The notes beneath the pieces are model-generated. The model ran no database searches. It was not told the DNA's origin and saw only the letters and a program-made list of their open reading frames with translations. A stretch of 34,604 nucleotides of DNA from Deltaproteobacteria bacterium. Lineage in GTDB: Bacteria > Desulfobacterota > SM23-61. The translations under genes were made by a program, and so were the position numbers. Location: contig VGSF01000050.1 in the NCBI GenBank assembly GCA_016875165.1, positions 1 through 34,604 of the forward strand, read 5' to 3'. Numbering within the stretch: the first letter of the stretch is position 1; each line of letters begins with the position of its first letter. Below are positions 17,966 to 25,828 of the stretch, one piece after another.

Positions 17966-18712
17966 ATGGATTTATCGGGGAGAGTGGCGATCGTTACTGG
18001 GGCCGGCAAGGGGCTGGGATGGGCCATTGCCGAGCGTCTGGGCCGGGATGGGGCGAATCTGGTCATCGCTGAAATAGATGGGGCCAGCGCACAAGAGAAG
18101 GCGGGTGCGATCCGGCAGATGAAGCGGGAAGCGCTGTCTGTCCAGATGGATGTCAGCAAATGGGCCGATGTTGAAAATATGGTCAGGCAGGTCATGTCTA
18201 AATTTCAAAGAATCGACATCCTGGTAAATAACGCCGGCATTCTGGGGCCTTATTTCCCGGTTATGGAATATCCCGAGGAAATATGGGACCAGGTTATCGC
18301 CGTGCATCTTAAGGGTGCCTTTCTTTGCTGCAAGGCGGTTCTCCCCATCATGAAAGCTCAGGGGAGCGGAAAAGTTGTCAACATGGCTTCAGTGGCCGGC
18401 AAGGAGGGGAACGCCAACATGGCGCCCTATGCCGCGGCCAAAGCCGGGATAATTGGCTTGACCAAGACTCTGGGGAAAGAGATGGCTGCGTATAACGTCC
18501 AGGTAAATTGCGTTTCACCGGCCTTGATCGAAACGGATATGGCCAGAGAAATGACCCCGGAGCAACGGGCGCTTCTGATTTCCAAGATTCCCATGGGGCG
18601 ATTAGGCCAGCCTGAGGAGGTAGCTGCCGTGGTCAAATTCCTGGTTTCGGACGAAGCTTCTTTCGTGACCGGCCAGTGCTATGATATCAGCGGCGGGAGA
18701 TCAGTTTATTAG
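17966..18712 (+). CDS. Short-chain dehydrogenase/reductase (FabG-like)
   Basis: An NAD(P)-dependent oxidoreductase of 248 aa, classical SDR length. The ATG at 17966 is preferred because GGAG (17956-17959) is correctly spaced; a GTG at 17954 in frame is the alternative. The cofactor motif TGAGKGLG lies at residues 11-18, NNAG near 88, the catalytic Ser at 142 (NMASVAG), and Tyr155 and Lys159 in YAAAK. The C-terminus has the usual GRLGQPEEVAAVVKFLVSDEASFVTGQ. The family reduces beta-ketoacyl thioesters or oxidises various secondary alcohols; the substrate cannot be read from the sequence. It is separated from the next gene by 337 bp of repeats, so a shared operon is doubtful. Confidence 0.88.
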   Translation: MDLSGRVAIVTGAGKGLGWAIAERLGRDGANLVIAEIDGASAQEKAGAIRQMKREALSVQMDVSKWADVENMVRQVMSKFQRIDILVNNAGILGPYFPVMEYPEEIWDQVIAVHLKGAFLCCKAVLPIMKAQGSGKVVNMASVAGKEGNANMAPYAAAKAGIIGLTKTLGKEMAAYNVQVNCVSPALIETDMAREMTPEQRALLISKIPMGRLGQPEEVAAVVKFLVSDEASFVTGQCYDISGGRSVY

Positions 18713-18720
18713 AAATTTTT

Positions 18721-19020
18721 TTACCGCGGAGAGCGCCGAGAGGGAATTAAAAATTCAAAGATCAAAATATCAATACTAAGTTCGTTTCGGAGTATGACAT
18801 CTGATGATCTCGTAAAAAGTCTGAAAATACGTTTTTCTGTCATTCCGGCCCCGATTTTCATCGGGACAAACTCCAGCCGGAATCCAGTCTTTTCAAATAG
18901 TTATAAGTTCTCTGGACTCCGGTTTTCACCTGTCTGCCAGGCACAGGCAGGCCGGAGTGACGAATTTTTACGAAGCCATCACATTTGACTTTATTTATTT
19001 CTCTGCGTACTTAGCGGTGA
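18721..19020. repeat. Inverted-repeat element invaded by a second element
   Basis: TTACCGCGGAGAGCGCCGAGAG (18721-18742, 22 nt) is imperfectly inverted as CTCTGCGTACTTAGCGGTGA (19001-19020). The related word TTCACCGCAGAGCACGCCGA occurs at 32971. Between the arms lies the complete MITE-like copy 18802-18981, so one repeat appears to have landed inside another. Together they fill the gap between the SDR and LUD genes; the rest of the gap shows only AT-rich sequence. Confidence 0.5.
18802..18981. repeat. MITE-like repeat, fuller copy with both ends
   Basis: The ends TGATGATCTCGTAAAAAGTC (18802-18821) and TTTTTACGAAGCCATCA (18965-18981) are inverted, 14 of the outer 17 positions matching. The interior has GTCATTCCGG...CCGGAATCCAG, TCTGGACTCCGGTTTTCACC and GCCGGAGTGACG. 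It is the same family as 6559-6778. The central 23-nt segment 18929-18951 is the exact reverse complement of 6641-6663 in that copy. Confidence 0.65.
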
Positions 19021-19049
19021 ATGCTTAAACTTTGAAAGGAGGGGAAATA

Positions 19050-19691
19050 ATGACGCAGTTTCATCAATGGTTCCAGGAGCTACAGGCGGAAAGGGCCATA
19101 AAGGCTCTGAAGAAGAATAATTTTGACGCCCGGTTTTTTCCCAAGGCCTCTGAGGCTGTAGAGGAGGTCTGGAAAATGATCCCTGAGGGCTCAACCGTGG
19201 GGTATGGCGGATCCCTTACCCTGAACCAGATAGGTTTCCTTGAAGAGGCGCAGAAGCGCCCCATCCAATTCCTGAATCCCTTTGCCAAGGGGCTCTCGCC
19301 CGAAGAGGGAGAAAAAATTCGCCGGCAGATTTTTTCTGCAGATTTTTTTCTCTCCAGCAGTAACGCCGTAACCGAGGATGGGAAGCTTTATAATATCGAT
19401 GCCACCGGCAATCGGGTCGGGGCAATGATTTATGGGCCTAAAAAAGTGATTTTGATCTGCGGCGCGAACAAGATTGTCAAAGACATCGCCGAAGCCCAGA
19501 AGAAAGTTAAGGAATGGACAGCCCCGATGAACGTCAAGCGTTTGGGGTATAAAAATCCCTGCGGCCAGACCGGGGAATGCTCGGATTGTGCGTCGGCCGA
19601 TAGGATCTGCAACGCCTACGTTATTTTAGCCAAAAAGCCCCGCAGGACGGATATTTCGGTTTTTATCATCGGCGAATTTTTGGGGCTGTAA
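19050..19691 (+). CDS. LUD-domain protein (LutC/YkgG-like, DUF162)
   Basis: A 213-aa member of the lactate-utilisation (LUD) family. The start is ATG 19050 with a strong AAAGGAGGGG at 19035-19044. Family features visible are VGYGGSLTLNQIGFLEE, FFLSSSNAVTEDGKLYNIDATGNRVGAMIYGPKKVILICGANKI (residues about 107-150), and a C-terminal cysteine group NPCGQTGECSDCASADRICN. Stand-alone forms with this cysteine tail are common in anaerobes, with an unclear role. LutC-type proteins are accessory to LutAB lactate oxidation, and GlcD/GlcF-like genes lie 6 kb away on the other strand. The biochemical function is inferred only from the family. Confidence 0.82.
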   Translation: MTQFHQWFQELQAERAIKALKKNNFDARFFPKASEAVEEVWKMIPEGSTVGYGGSLTLNQIGFLEEAQKRPIQFLNPFAKGLSPEEGEKIRRQIFSADFFLSSSNAVTEDGKLYNIDATGNRVGAMIYGPKKVILICGANKIVKDIAEAQKKVKEWTAPMNVKRLGYKNPCGQTGECSDCASADRICNAYVILAKKPRRTDISVFIIGEFLGL

Positions 19692-19703
19692 ATAGCCGAA
19701 AGG

Positions 19704-19774
19704 CGTAAGGCGCAAGGCGTGAGGGCGTATTGAAGTTTTTAGGCCACTTGCGACTTACGCTCTCGCGTCTTACG
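19704..19774. repeat. Imperfect inverted repeat between LUD and MBL genes
   Basis: CGTAAGGCGCAAGGCGTGAG (from 19704) is inverted as CTCTCGCGTCTTACG (ending 19774), followed by TTTTTTT. The internal GGCG-rich words are tandem variants of one another. It fills the 108-bp gap and could act as a weak terminator on the + strand, or merely be a small intergenic repeat. Confidence 0.45.
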
Positions 19775-19799
19775 ATTTTTTTGATTGAGGAGAGAGAAA

Positions 19800-20729
19800 A
19801 TGGCTGTGGTCCATAAGGTAAAGAAAGAATGGCCGGTCGGGTTGATCGAGCTAACAGCGGGAGTTTTTGCCTACGTGCAACCCACGGGGGAGAGCGGGGT
19901 CAGCAACGCCGGGTTGCTGATAGGAGACCATGCCGCCACCTTGATCGATACGCTGATGGTCGCTTCTTTGAATCAGCCTTTTATTGAAGCGGTGAATAAA
20001 GCAACGCCATTGCCGATTGTTAGGATCATTCATACCCATCACCATATCGATCATATCGGAGGCGACTCTTTTTTTCCCCAGGCAGAGGTTTTGGCCCACA
20101 AAGACGCCCGGGAGCGGATTCTCAAGTCCGGCCTGTTAAAGCCTGTTTTCGCCCGCTTTATGCCCCGCTTTGCCGGAGAATTCGACAGGGTGGAGATCAA
20201 GCCGCCCACTGTGGCCTTTGAACACGATTTGACGCTTTACCTGGGCAACCGGGAAATTCGGCTGATTGTTTTCGGCCCCGCGCATACTCCGGGGGATGTG
20301 GGCGTGTACCTGCCGCAGGAGAAAATCCTATTTGCCGGAGACATCGCCTTTTTTTATGTTTCGCCCCTGGCCCATGAAGGCACACTTAAGGGATGGTTGC
20401 GGGCCTGCGAGCGGATCCTGGCAATGGACGTGGAAACCATCGTTCCCGGACACGGCCCCATTGGCACAAAGGAGGATCTGAGACTCGTGCGTGATTATAT
20501 CCTCCTGATCCAGCAGGAAGGAGGAAAAGCATTGGATGAGGGGTATGGCCCCCTGGAAGCCGGGAAAAAAGTGAACCTCGGTCCTTACAAAGAATGGCGG
20601 GAATGGCCGAGGGCGCTGGTCAATGTTTATCGCTGGGATTTGGAGCGCAAGAATCAACTGGATGCTCCCCTGGATATTGCCCTTTACATGAAGATCATCG
20701 AGGAATTGGAAAAGATGAAAGTTGAATAG
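19800..20729 (+). CDS. Metallo-beta-lactamase-fold hydrolase
   Basis: A 309-aa MBL-fold metal hydrolase. The ATG at 19800 has GAGGAGAGA just upstream. The metal ligands are complete: HTHHHIDH at residues 78-85 (HxHxxDH), His162 in GPAHTPGD, Asp181 in FAGDIAF, and His218 in VPGHGP. There is no RNA-processing beta-CASP motif and no signal peptide, so it is a cytosolic hydrolase, possibly of thioesters, lactones or similar compounds. The C-terminal 70 residues (YGPLEAGKKVNLGPYKEW...) are family-variable. The substrate is unknown. It lies between the LUD and methyltransferase genes, in the same direction, with gaps of 108 and 74 bp. Confidence 0.85.
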   Translation: MAVVHKVKKEWPVGLIELTAGVFAYVQPTGESGVSNAGLLIGDHAATLIDTLMVASLNQPFIEAVNKATPLPIVRIIHTHHHIDHIGGDSFFPQAEVLAHKDARERILKSGLLKPVFARFMPRFAGEFDRVEIKPPTVAFEHDLTLYLGNREIRLIVFGPAHTPGDVGVYLPQEKILFAGDIAFFYVSPLAHEGTLKGWLRACERILAMDVETIVPGHGPIGTKEDLRLVRDYILLIQQEGGKALDEGYGPLEAGKKVNLGPYKEWREWPRALVNVYRWDLERKNQLDAPLDIALYMKIIEELEKMKVE

Positions 20730-20803
20730 GGGGCCAAAGAGCAAAAAACCTGGGGTGGGCCAGGAAAGTCAGAAATTAAAATTGATAGGAACGGAGAATT
20801 ACG

Positions 20804-21817
20804 ATGGCCAGAAAAATATCCCCAAAGAGAAGATTTATGTCGGGGCTGTTTGGCGGACGCAAGGGGGACAGGCCTTCGGTTGGCAATCCCACCTCCATCG
20901 TCAGTCAGGAGCTGATGGAGAAAACCGGCGTTTTCTTTCCCCAGGCTCACCTGGAACCAAAATTGATGGCTGAACTGGCCGCCGCCGGCCATGAAATTCT
21001 CGGCTTTGATTCCATCATGCCTGAATTCAGCGTTCAGCAAGAGGCCGCGGCCCTCGGGTGCGATATGGATTGGGGAAGCCCTTCCATGATGCCCGATGCC
21101 CGCACCCACCCCTTCCAGCGCGTCGAGGACTTAATCATTCCTGAAAATATCCTGGAAAAACCCTCCATGAAGGTTGTGCTGGAAGCCTTGAGCATCCTCC
21201 GCAGGCAATACGGCGACGAACTGGCCATCGTAGGGAAAGTGATGGGCCCCTGGACCATTTCCTATCACATGGCCGGGACGCAAAATTTCCTCCTCTGGGC
21301 CATAACCGAGCCGGATAAAGTGCGCCGCTTTCTGGAGGTTTTAAAAGAGGTCTCGGTACTTTTCGCTAAAGCCCAGTTCCAGGCAGGAGCGGACGTGGTT
21401 GTCCTGGCCGACCATGCCACCGGAGACCTGGTCAGCCCCAAGACCTATGAAAAATTTCTTCTGCCGGTGCATAAAGAACTGGCCCAGCGGATCGGCGGGC
21501 CATTGATCCTGCACATCTGCGGAAACTGCGCGGACAGGCTGCGCATGTTTGTGGAGGCCGGCTTTGAAGGCTATCACTTCGAATGGCAGGTGGAGGCGAT
21601 AGAAGCCGTAAGAGTGGTAAACCGCGAGATGGCCCTGGTCGGGAATATTAATAATGCCACCACGCTATTGCGGGGAACCCCGGAGGATGTCCGCAAACAG
21701 GCGCGTTACAGCATCGAAGCGGGCGTGGACATCATTGCTCCGGAATGCGCCGTGCCTCTGCAGACTCCCCTTCGCAACCTGCGGGCCATCGTAGAGGCGG
21801 CCGAAGAAGGGTATTAA
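20804..21817 (+). CDS. UroD/MtaA-family cobamide-dependent methyltransferase
   Basis: A 337-aa member of the uroporphyrinogen-decarboxylase superfamily, closest in appearance to the MtaA/MtbA/CmuA methylcobamide:thiol methyltransferases rather than HemE. The zinc site is visible as His237-x-Cys239 in LHICGNC and Cys315 in APECAVP; HemE lacks it. Other marks are VMGPWTISYHMAG, GADVVVLADHATGDLVSPKTYEKFLLP and GNINNATTLLRGTPEDVRKQA. In the family these enzymes move a methyl group from a corrinoid protein to a thiol or folate. No corrinoid protein or activator gene is in the window, so the partner must be elsewhere. The start ATG 20804 has GGAG at 20794-20797. It is the last gene of the + cluster before a strong terminator. 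Confidence 0.83.
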   Translation: MARKISPKRRFMSGLFGGRKGDRPSVGNPTSIVSQELMEKTGVFFPQAHLEPKLMAELAAAGHEILGFDSIMPEFSVQQEAAALGCDMDWGSPSMMPDARTHPFQRVEDLIIPENILEKPSMKVVLEALSILRRQYGDELAIVGKVMGPWTISYHMAGTQNFLLWAITEPDKVRRFLEVLKEVSVLFAKAQFQAGADVVVLADHATGDLVSPKTYEKFLLPVHKELAQRIGGPLILHICGNCADRLRMFVEAGFEGYHFEWQVEAIEAVRVVNREMALVGNINNATTLLRGTPEDVRKQARYSIEAGVDIIAPECAVPLQTPLRNLRAIVEAAEEGY

Positions 21818-21824
21818 AATACTC

Positions 21825-22070
21825 GTAACATTTTAGCCCTTTGAAAAGAGGCGGGGCGTAAGGATCAAAGTAATCCGTGGTCCCGGGGGCCTGGCCGGCC
21901 CGCTTGGAATCATAAGGCGCTGATTTCTTCGGAAATAAGGCGGGGAAAATGCTTCCCCGCCTCCTACGGCGGAAATGGGCGGTGTTCTTCTTGGCCAAGG
22001 TAAAACCCGGCCGATGCTTCCGGCGCGTTCCGTCCAGGCCCCCGGGACTTAACAAAGGTAGTCAAACCAC
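21825..22070 (-). repeat. Structured 250-bp repeat, copy 2 (inverted)
   Basis: Reverse-strand copy: GTAACATTTTAG (21825-21836) is its right end and GTAGTCAAACCAC (22058-22070) its left hairpin. The closing helix is GTCCCGGGGGCCTGG (21880-21894) with CCAGGCCCCCGGGAC (22034-22048), 15 perfect pairs. Compared with copy 1 the helix differs in sequence, yet the changes are paired. The internal GC hairpin GGCGGGG...CCCCGCC and the CAGCGCCTTATGATTCC block are retained. It lies in the convergent gap between the methyltransferase and dctM genes, next to a terminator. Confidence 0.75.
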
Positions 22071-22085
22071 TAATAGAAGGGTGTT

Positions 22086-22126
22086 AAAACGCTATGCGCT
22101 TTGCACTGGGCGCATAGCGTTTTTTT
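22086..22126. terminator. Strong bidirectional terminator
   Basis: AAAACGCTATGCGC (22086-22099) pairs perfectly with GCGCATAGCGTTTT (22110-22123), giving a 14-bp stem with a 10-nt loop. On the + strand it is followed by seven T in all; on the - strand the A-run gives TTTT. It sits between convergent genes and can end both the methyltransferase (+) and the TRAP (-) transcripts. Confidence 0.9.
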
Positions 22127-22151
22127 AATCCGCCTTCTGGGCTGAAATATT

Positions 22152-23471
22152 TTACATCTTGCTGGGCAGCCACAGGATTAATTGCGGGAATAGAACGACC
22201 AAGGTCAAGCCAATGGCCTGGAGGATGACGAACGGTATCACTCCTTTGATGATGTGGGCCATGCTTACTTCCGGAGGAGAAACTCCCTTCAGGTAAAAAA
22301 TAGAATAGGCAAAGGGAGGGGAAATAAAAGACATCTGCAGGTTGACGCACACCACCAGGGAAAACCACAAAGGATCAAACCCAAGTCCTACAACTACCGG
22401 AGTGAAAATGGGGACAACGATGAACAGAATCCCAATCCAGTCGATGAGCATGCCCAGGATAAAGATGACTGCCATCATCACAAGCAGGATGCCCCATTTG
22501 CCCAGAGGAAGGGAGACGATAAAATTACCGATGAGTTTTGCCCCTCCCAGAGCCATGAAAACCCCGCTGAACATAAATGCCCCCACAGCCACAAACATGA
22601 CCATGGAGGTAATCTTCAGGGTGTTCATTACCCCGTCATACAGAACCTTCAGATTGAATTTGCGGTAAAAGATGGCCACGATGATGGAACCCAACCCACC
22701 CATAGCCGCCGCCTCAGTTGGAGAAGCCACTCCCAAGAAAATCGAACCCAGAACAGCCAGGATCAAAAACATTGGAGGGACCATATAAAGCATAATCTCC
22801 CCGGCAATCTTTAACATGGGGATGCCCTGCCGCTCTTCCTTGGGCATGGCCGGGCCATACTCCGGTTTAATCAAACAAATGATGATGATATACGTCAAAA
22901 AAAGTCCGGAGAGCACCAGCCCCGGGATAAACGCTCCCATGAACATCTTGGCCACCGAAAGGCCGACCATCGGGCCATAGAGCAGCATCATTACGCTCGG
23001 AGGAATGAGGATCCCCAATGTGCCGCCGGCGCAAATCGCTCCCGTGGCTAAGGGAATGTTATAATTTTTCTTGAGCATGGCCGGAAGGGCCAGCATGCCC
23101 ATGGCCGTAACTGAAGCCCCGACTACGCCCGTGCAGGCGGCAAAGATGGTGCAAATGAGGATCGTGGCTACAGCCAGCCCCCCCCGCAGTCCGCCCATGG
23201 CCAAATAAAAAGCGCTAAACAATTTATCCGCGGCCCCCGACTTATCCAGAATGGCCCCCATGAACACAAATAGAGGCACGGCCGGCAAAACCTCGCTGGA
23301 CATCAGCCCAAAGATGCGGTTGATGAACTGATCGTACACTTGCGGAGACCAGCCCCCGGCAATCCCGAAGTAAAGACCCAGCCCTCCCAGCGCCAGATAG
23401 AGGGGCACTCCGGCAAAGACCAGCACCATGACCCCGATAAACATGGTTACGGCAAGATATTCCGGGCTCAT
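22152..23471 (-). CDS. dctM: TRAP transporter large permease DctM
   Basis: The 12-helix-type TRAP large membrane subunit, 439 aa, normal length. It is hydrophobic throughout, with family signatures VPLFVFMGAILDKSGAADKLF, AACTGVVGASVTAMGMLALPAML and GTLGILIPPSVMMLLYGPM. It couples sodium-driven transport to the solute delivered by DctP. The ATG at 23471 overlaps the dctQ stop by 4 bp (ATGA), with GGGG at a fitting distance. It is the last gene of the - strand unit and ends 26 bp before the terminator at 22086-22126. Confidence 0.93.
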   Translation of the reverse strand: MSPEYLAVTMFIGVMVLVFAGVPLYLALGGLGLYFGIAGGWSPQVYDQFINRIFGLMSSEVLPAVPLFVFMGAILDKSGAADKLFSAFYLAMGGLRGGLAVATILICTIFAACTGVVGASVTAMGMLALPAMLKKNYNIPLATGAICAGGTLGILIPPSVMMLLYGPMVGLSVAKMFMGAFIPGLVLSGLFLTYIIIICLIKPEYGPAMPKEERQGIPMLKIAGEIMLYMVPPMFLILAVLGSIFLGVASPTEAAAMGGLGSIIVAIFYRKFNLKVLYDGVMNTLKITSMVMFVAVGAFMFSGVFMALGGAKLIGNFIVSLPLGKWGILLVMMAVIFILGMLIDWIGILFIVVPIFTPVVVGLGFDPLWFSLVVCVNLQMSFISPPFAYSIFYLKGVSPPEVSMAHIIKGVIPFVILQAIGLTLVVLFPQLILWLPSKM

Positions 23472-23983
23472 AAGGTTTCCCCCTTTACGGCAAAGGTCAG
23501 CACTCGAATGAACTCCGCAATCCCCTGAAGAGCAAAAAGCGCCAGGCCGATGACCATTACCGTCTTGATGGGGTAAACCGGAGGCTGCCAGTAGCTAACA
23601 TAGGAACTTTCCAAAATTTCCCATGAATAATAGGCATAGATTGCGCTATGAGTGACCAGGATGTAAAACACCGGGAAAAAAATCACCAGATAGACGACCG
23701 AATCAAAAATGGCCCTCGTACGGAGAGACCACCGGTTGTAGATAATATCCACCCGTACATGTAATTTATGCTTCAAGGCATAGGCTCCCCCTAACATGAA
23801 TAGGGCCCCGTACTGCATCCAGGTCATTTCATAGGCCCATTTGGTCGGAGCCTGGAACAAATATCTCATAATGACGTCGTAGGACATGAAAAGCACGAGC
23901 GGGACGCTCAGCCAGGCGCATATTTTCCCTGACCATTCGCTGATTCCGTCGATGCGCGCAATAATTTTTTTTAGCCTTTCCAT
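23468..23983 (-). CDS. dctQ: TRAP transporter small permease DctQ
   Basis: Four-helix small TRAP subunit, 171 aa. The start is ATG 23983 (MERLKKIIARID), with GAGGAG at 23992-23997 on this strand. A longer TTG-initiated frame reaching 24025 would put the ribosome site inside the gene and is rejected. Hydrophobic segments include ICAWLSVPLVLFMSYDVIMRYLF and VVYLVIFFPVFYILVTHSAI. The phrases WAYEMTWMQYGALFMLGGAYALKH and HVRVDII are typical of the family. It is separated from dctP by 382 bp containing an inserted repeat and a terminator, unlike the usual tight dctPQM spacing. Confidence 0.9.
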   Translation of the reverse strand: MERLKKIIARIDGISEWSGKICAWLSVPLVLFMSYDVIMRYLFQAPTKWAYEMTWMQYGALFMLGGAYALKHKLHVRVDIIYNRWSLRTRAIFDSVVYLVIFFPVFYILVTHSAIYAYYSWEILESSYVSYWQPPVYPIKTVMVIGLALFALQGIAEFIRVLTFAVKGETL

Positions 23984-24006
23984 AAAGGAAGTCTCCTCAA
24001 ATCGAA

Positions 24007-24241
24007 TTAGCCACAGAGAGCACAAAGGATAATAAATGCAGTTTCAAGTTGGGTGTTTCAAGTTTCGAGTTCCCATAATTTTTTCAGCACTCTCCGTGAC
24101 CTCTGTACTATTAATGTTCAAACTCTTTAAATTTTGTTAAGCAATCCCCCCCACCCTATCCCTCCCCCTCGAGGGGGGAGGGTTGGGAGGGGGTGATTTC
24201 TTTTGGTTGCGGCTATGCCGCTCTGTGTCCTCTGTGGCTAA
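24007..24241. repeat. Inverted-repeat element between dctP and dctQ
   Basis: TTAGCCACAGAGAGCACAAA (from 24007) is inverted as CTCTGTGTCCTCTGTGGCTAA ending at 24241 (12 outer bases perfect). Inside is a GC-rich palindrome, CCCTCCCCCTCGAGGGGGGAGGG, near 24160-24182. The same terminal word (TTAGCCACGGAGGACACAG) recurs at 33075. The remainder of the 382-bp gap is the dctP terminator and AT-rich sequence. Confidence 0.55.
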
Positions 24242-24283
24242 AAATTAAAAGTTGCCAAAAAGGAAATTCTTATACAATATAAA

Positions 24284-24318
24284 TTAAGCCGCTCAACCCC
24301 TCTCCGGCTGAGCGGCTT
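24284..24318 (-). terminator. Terminator or attenuator after dctP
   Basis: AAGCCGCTCA (24286-24295) and TGAGCGGCTT (24309-24318) form a 10-bp stem with a 13-nt loop, 47 bp after the dctP stop. On the - strand it is followed by AATTTATATTG, a weak U-tract. It may let dctP be expressed above dctQM. Confidence 0.6.
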
Positions 24319-24365
24319 TGCCTCAGGCTTTTCCTGCGTTGAATTGGTTATCCTTAAATAACCTA

Positions 24366-25424
24366 TTACTTTATCGTAACTTCCGCATTCACTTCCTGAA
24401 GTTTCTGGTAAGGGTTGTAAAGCTTCATGAAATCCTTCTGGGACTTCCAGACTTTCTGGAACATGGGATCTTTGTGTTCATCATACTTTTTCACAAATCT
24501 TTCCAGAATATCCTTTTGCATCTCTGGTGAGTACTTCAGAATGGTAACTTTCCCCTCTTTCTTAATCTTTTCTACGGCCTTGCAGTCTTCTAAAAGCCAA
24601 TGGGTTAAGGCCCTGGCCATTTGCACGTCGCAGGCTGCTTTAACAACTTCCTTGAGGTCCGGGGGGAGAGCATCCCATTTTTTATTGTTCACCAGCAGCT
24701 CCACAAAACCGGCGATCTGGTGCAAACCCGGGAAGTACCAGAATTTGGCCACCTCATGGAATCCGAGGGGCAGATCCGTAACCGGCGTGCTGAATTCGGC
24801 CGCATCCAGTGTTCCCCTCTGCAGGGAAGGAACGATTTCACCGGCCGGGAGGGTAACCACGGAGGCGCCCACGTCTGCAAGGATCTGACCCCAGATTAAA
24901 ACGGTCCGGTACTTGAGGCCTTTGAAGTCGCTGAGTTTGGTGATTTTTTTATTGGCCCAGCCGCCTCCTTCGGCCCAGAGCATGCCCGCGGGGAACACTT
25001 TCAGGGTAGTCCCGTAAATTTCCTGCCAGAGTTCCTTGCCGCCCCCGGCCTGCATCCAGGTCCAGTAACCCAACAGATCGAAGAAGGCTGGTGTGGCGGC
25101 CACCATGGTGGTCGCTGGATACTTTCCAATCACGTAGCCCGCCCAGGTATGGCCGGCATCGAGGGTGCCCCTTTGCACGGCGTTGAAAACCTCGAAAGCA
25201 GGAACGATTTCATCGGTGGCAAAGAGGTCGATCTTCATCCGCCCGCCGCTTATCTTGGCCACATCTTCAGCCCAGATTTCCGCGGTTTTATGCTGCCACA
25301 GGGCCTTCGGCCAGGGAGTCTGCACTTTCCATTTTACGACCGGTTCAGCAGCAAGGGCCGGGCCGGCCACCAAGGTGATAAAAAAGGCTAATCCCACAAA
25401 GATTCCTACTACCGCTTTTTTCAT
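24366..25424 (-). CDS. dctP: TRAP transporter solute-binding protein DctP (2-oxo/2-hydroxy acid type)
   Basis: Periplasmic binding protein, 352 aa. Signal peptide MKKAVVGIFVGLAFFITLVAGPALA. The ATG at 25424 has AGGAGG seven bases upstream. Body features are FNAVQRGTLDAGHTWAGYVIGK, LPAGEIVPSLQRGTLDAAEFSTPVTDLPLGFHEVAKFWYFPGLHQ and LVNNKKWDALPPDLKEVV. The EI..SLQRGTLDAAEF and YFPGLHQ segments resemble the TakP subfamily of DctP proteins, which bind 2-oxo acids such as pyruvate. The ligand is therefore probably a small 2-oxo or 2-hydroxy acid, which suits the GlcD/GlcF-like genes upstream on the same strand. Confidence 0.9.
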   Translation of the reverse strand: MKKAVVGIFVGLAFFITLVAGPALAAEPVVKWKVQTPWPKALWQHKTAEIWAEDVAKISGGRMKIDLFATDEIVPAFEVFNAVQRGTLDAGHTWAGYVIGKYPATTMVAATPAFFDLLGYWTWMQAGGGKELWQEIYGTTLKVFPAGMLWAEGGGWANKKITKLSDFKGLKYRTVLIWGQILADVGASVVTLPAGEIVPSLQRGTLDAAEFSTPVTDLPLGFHEVAKFWYFPGLHQIAGFVELLVNNKKWDALPPDLKEVVKAACDVQMARALTHWLLEDCKAVEKIKKEGKVTILKYSPEMQKDILERFVKKYDEHKDPMFQKVWKSQKDFMKLYNPYQKLQEVNAEVTIK

Positions 25425-25580
25425 AATGTCCTCCTTTTTGGTGTGATCGTGAAATAAGATAAACCTTGACTTTCAAGTCTTCAATATTAAATTTCTCTTT
25501 CTTACCCCCTTTCTTTATACTTATAAATCGTTGAAACTACCTGGCACGGCATGGGTTTGAAATAGGCGCTTACTGCGCAA

Positions 25581-25604
25581 TTATTACCAACATGTTGGTA
25601 ATAA
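25581..25604. promoter_or_regulatory. 24-bp perfect palindrome, candidate operator
   Basis: A perfect palindrome whose left half is TTATTACCAACA, centred on CATG at 25591-25594. It lies 157 bp upstream of the dctP start in the 404-bp gap after the GlcF-like gene. It is AT-rich at the edges and is not followed by a T-run, so it looks like a dimeric regulator's operator rather than a terminator. No regulator gene is in the window. Confidence 0.6.
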
Positions 25605-25623
25605 GGATTTTTTTACTGGATCG

Positions 25624-25677
25624 CCTGAAATCCCCCCTTCCCCCCTTTGCCAAAGGGGGGTTAGGGGGGATTTCAGG
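25624..25677. repeat. GC-rich palindromic intergenic repeat
   Basis: CCTGAAATCCCCCC (25624-25637) pairs perfectly with GGGGGGATTTCAGG (25664-25677), and an inner CCCCCCTTTG/CAAAGGGGGG stem extends it. A second small hairpin, GCCCGCCTGAGGCGGGC, follows at 25688-25704. It resembles widely scattered REP-like repeats. The remaining gap to the GlcF-like stop at 25829 is AT-rich, and I see nothing else in it. Confidence 0.6.
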
Positions 25678-25828
25678 ACTTTTCGCTGCCCGCCTGAGGC
25701 GGGCCACTTTTTCCATGCGCAGTCGCGGGAAAAGCATAGGATAGCTTTTTCTAACAATAAAGGGGATTTATGTCAATAATATTTTCCAAAAAAATAATCG
25801 GCGGGCGAAAATGGAACGCCCTGCAAAT

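Noticed and set aside
22254-22814. 186-codon + strand frame within the dctM region
   Set aside because: It is antisense to an unambiguous TRAP permease and its translation is Lys/His/Gln-rich low-complexity text.
24148-24202. GC-rich palindromic repeats considered as CRISPR
   Set aside because: No regularly spaced direct repeats with unique spacers are present anywhere in the window, and no cas gene.
25542-25560. TGGCACG followed by GGTTTGA, resembling a sigma-54 promoter on the + strand
   Set aside because: The -12 element TTGC is absent at the required spacing, and no + strand gene lies downstream.
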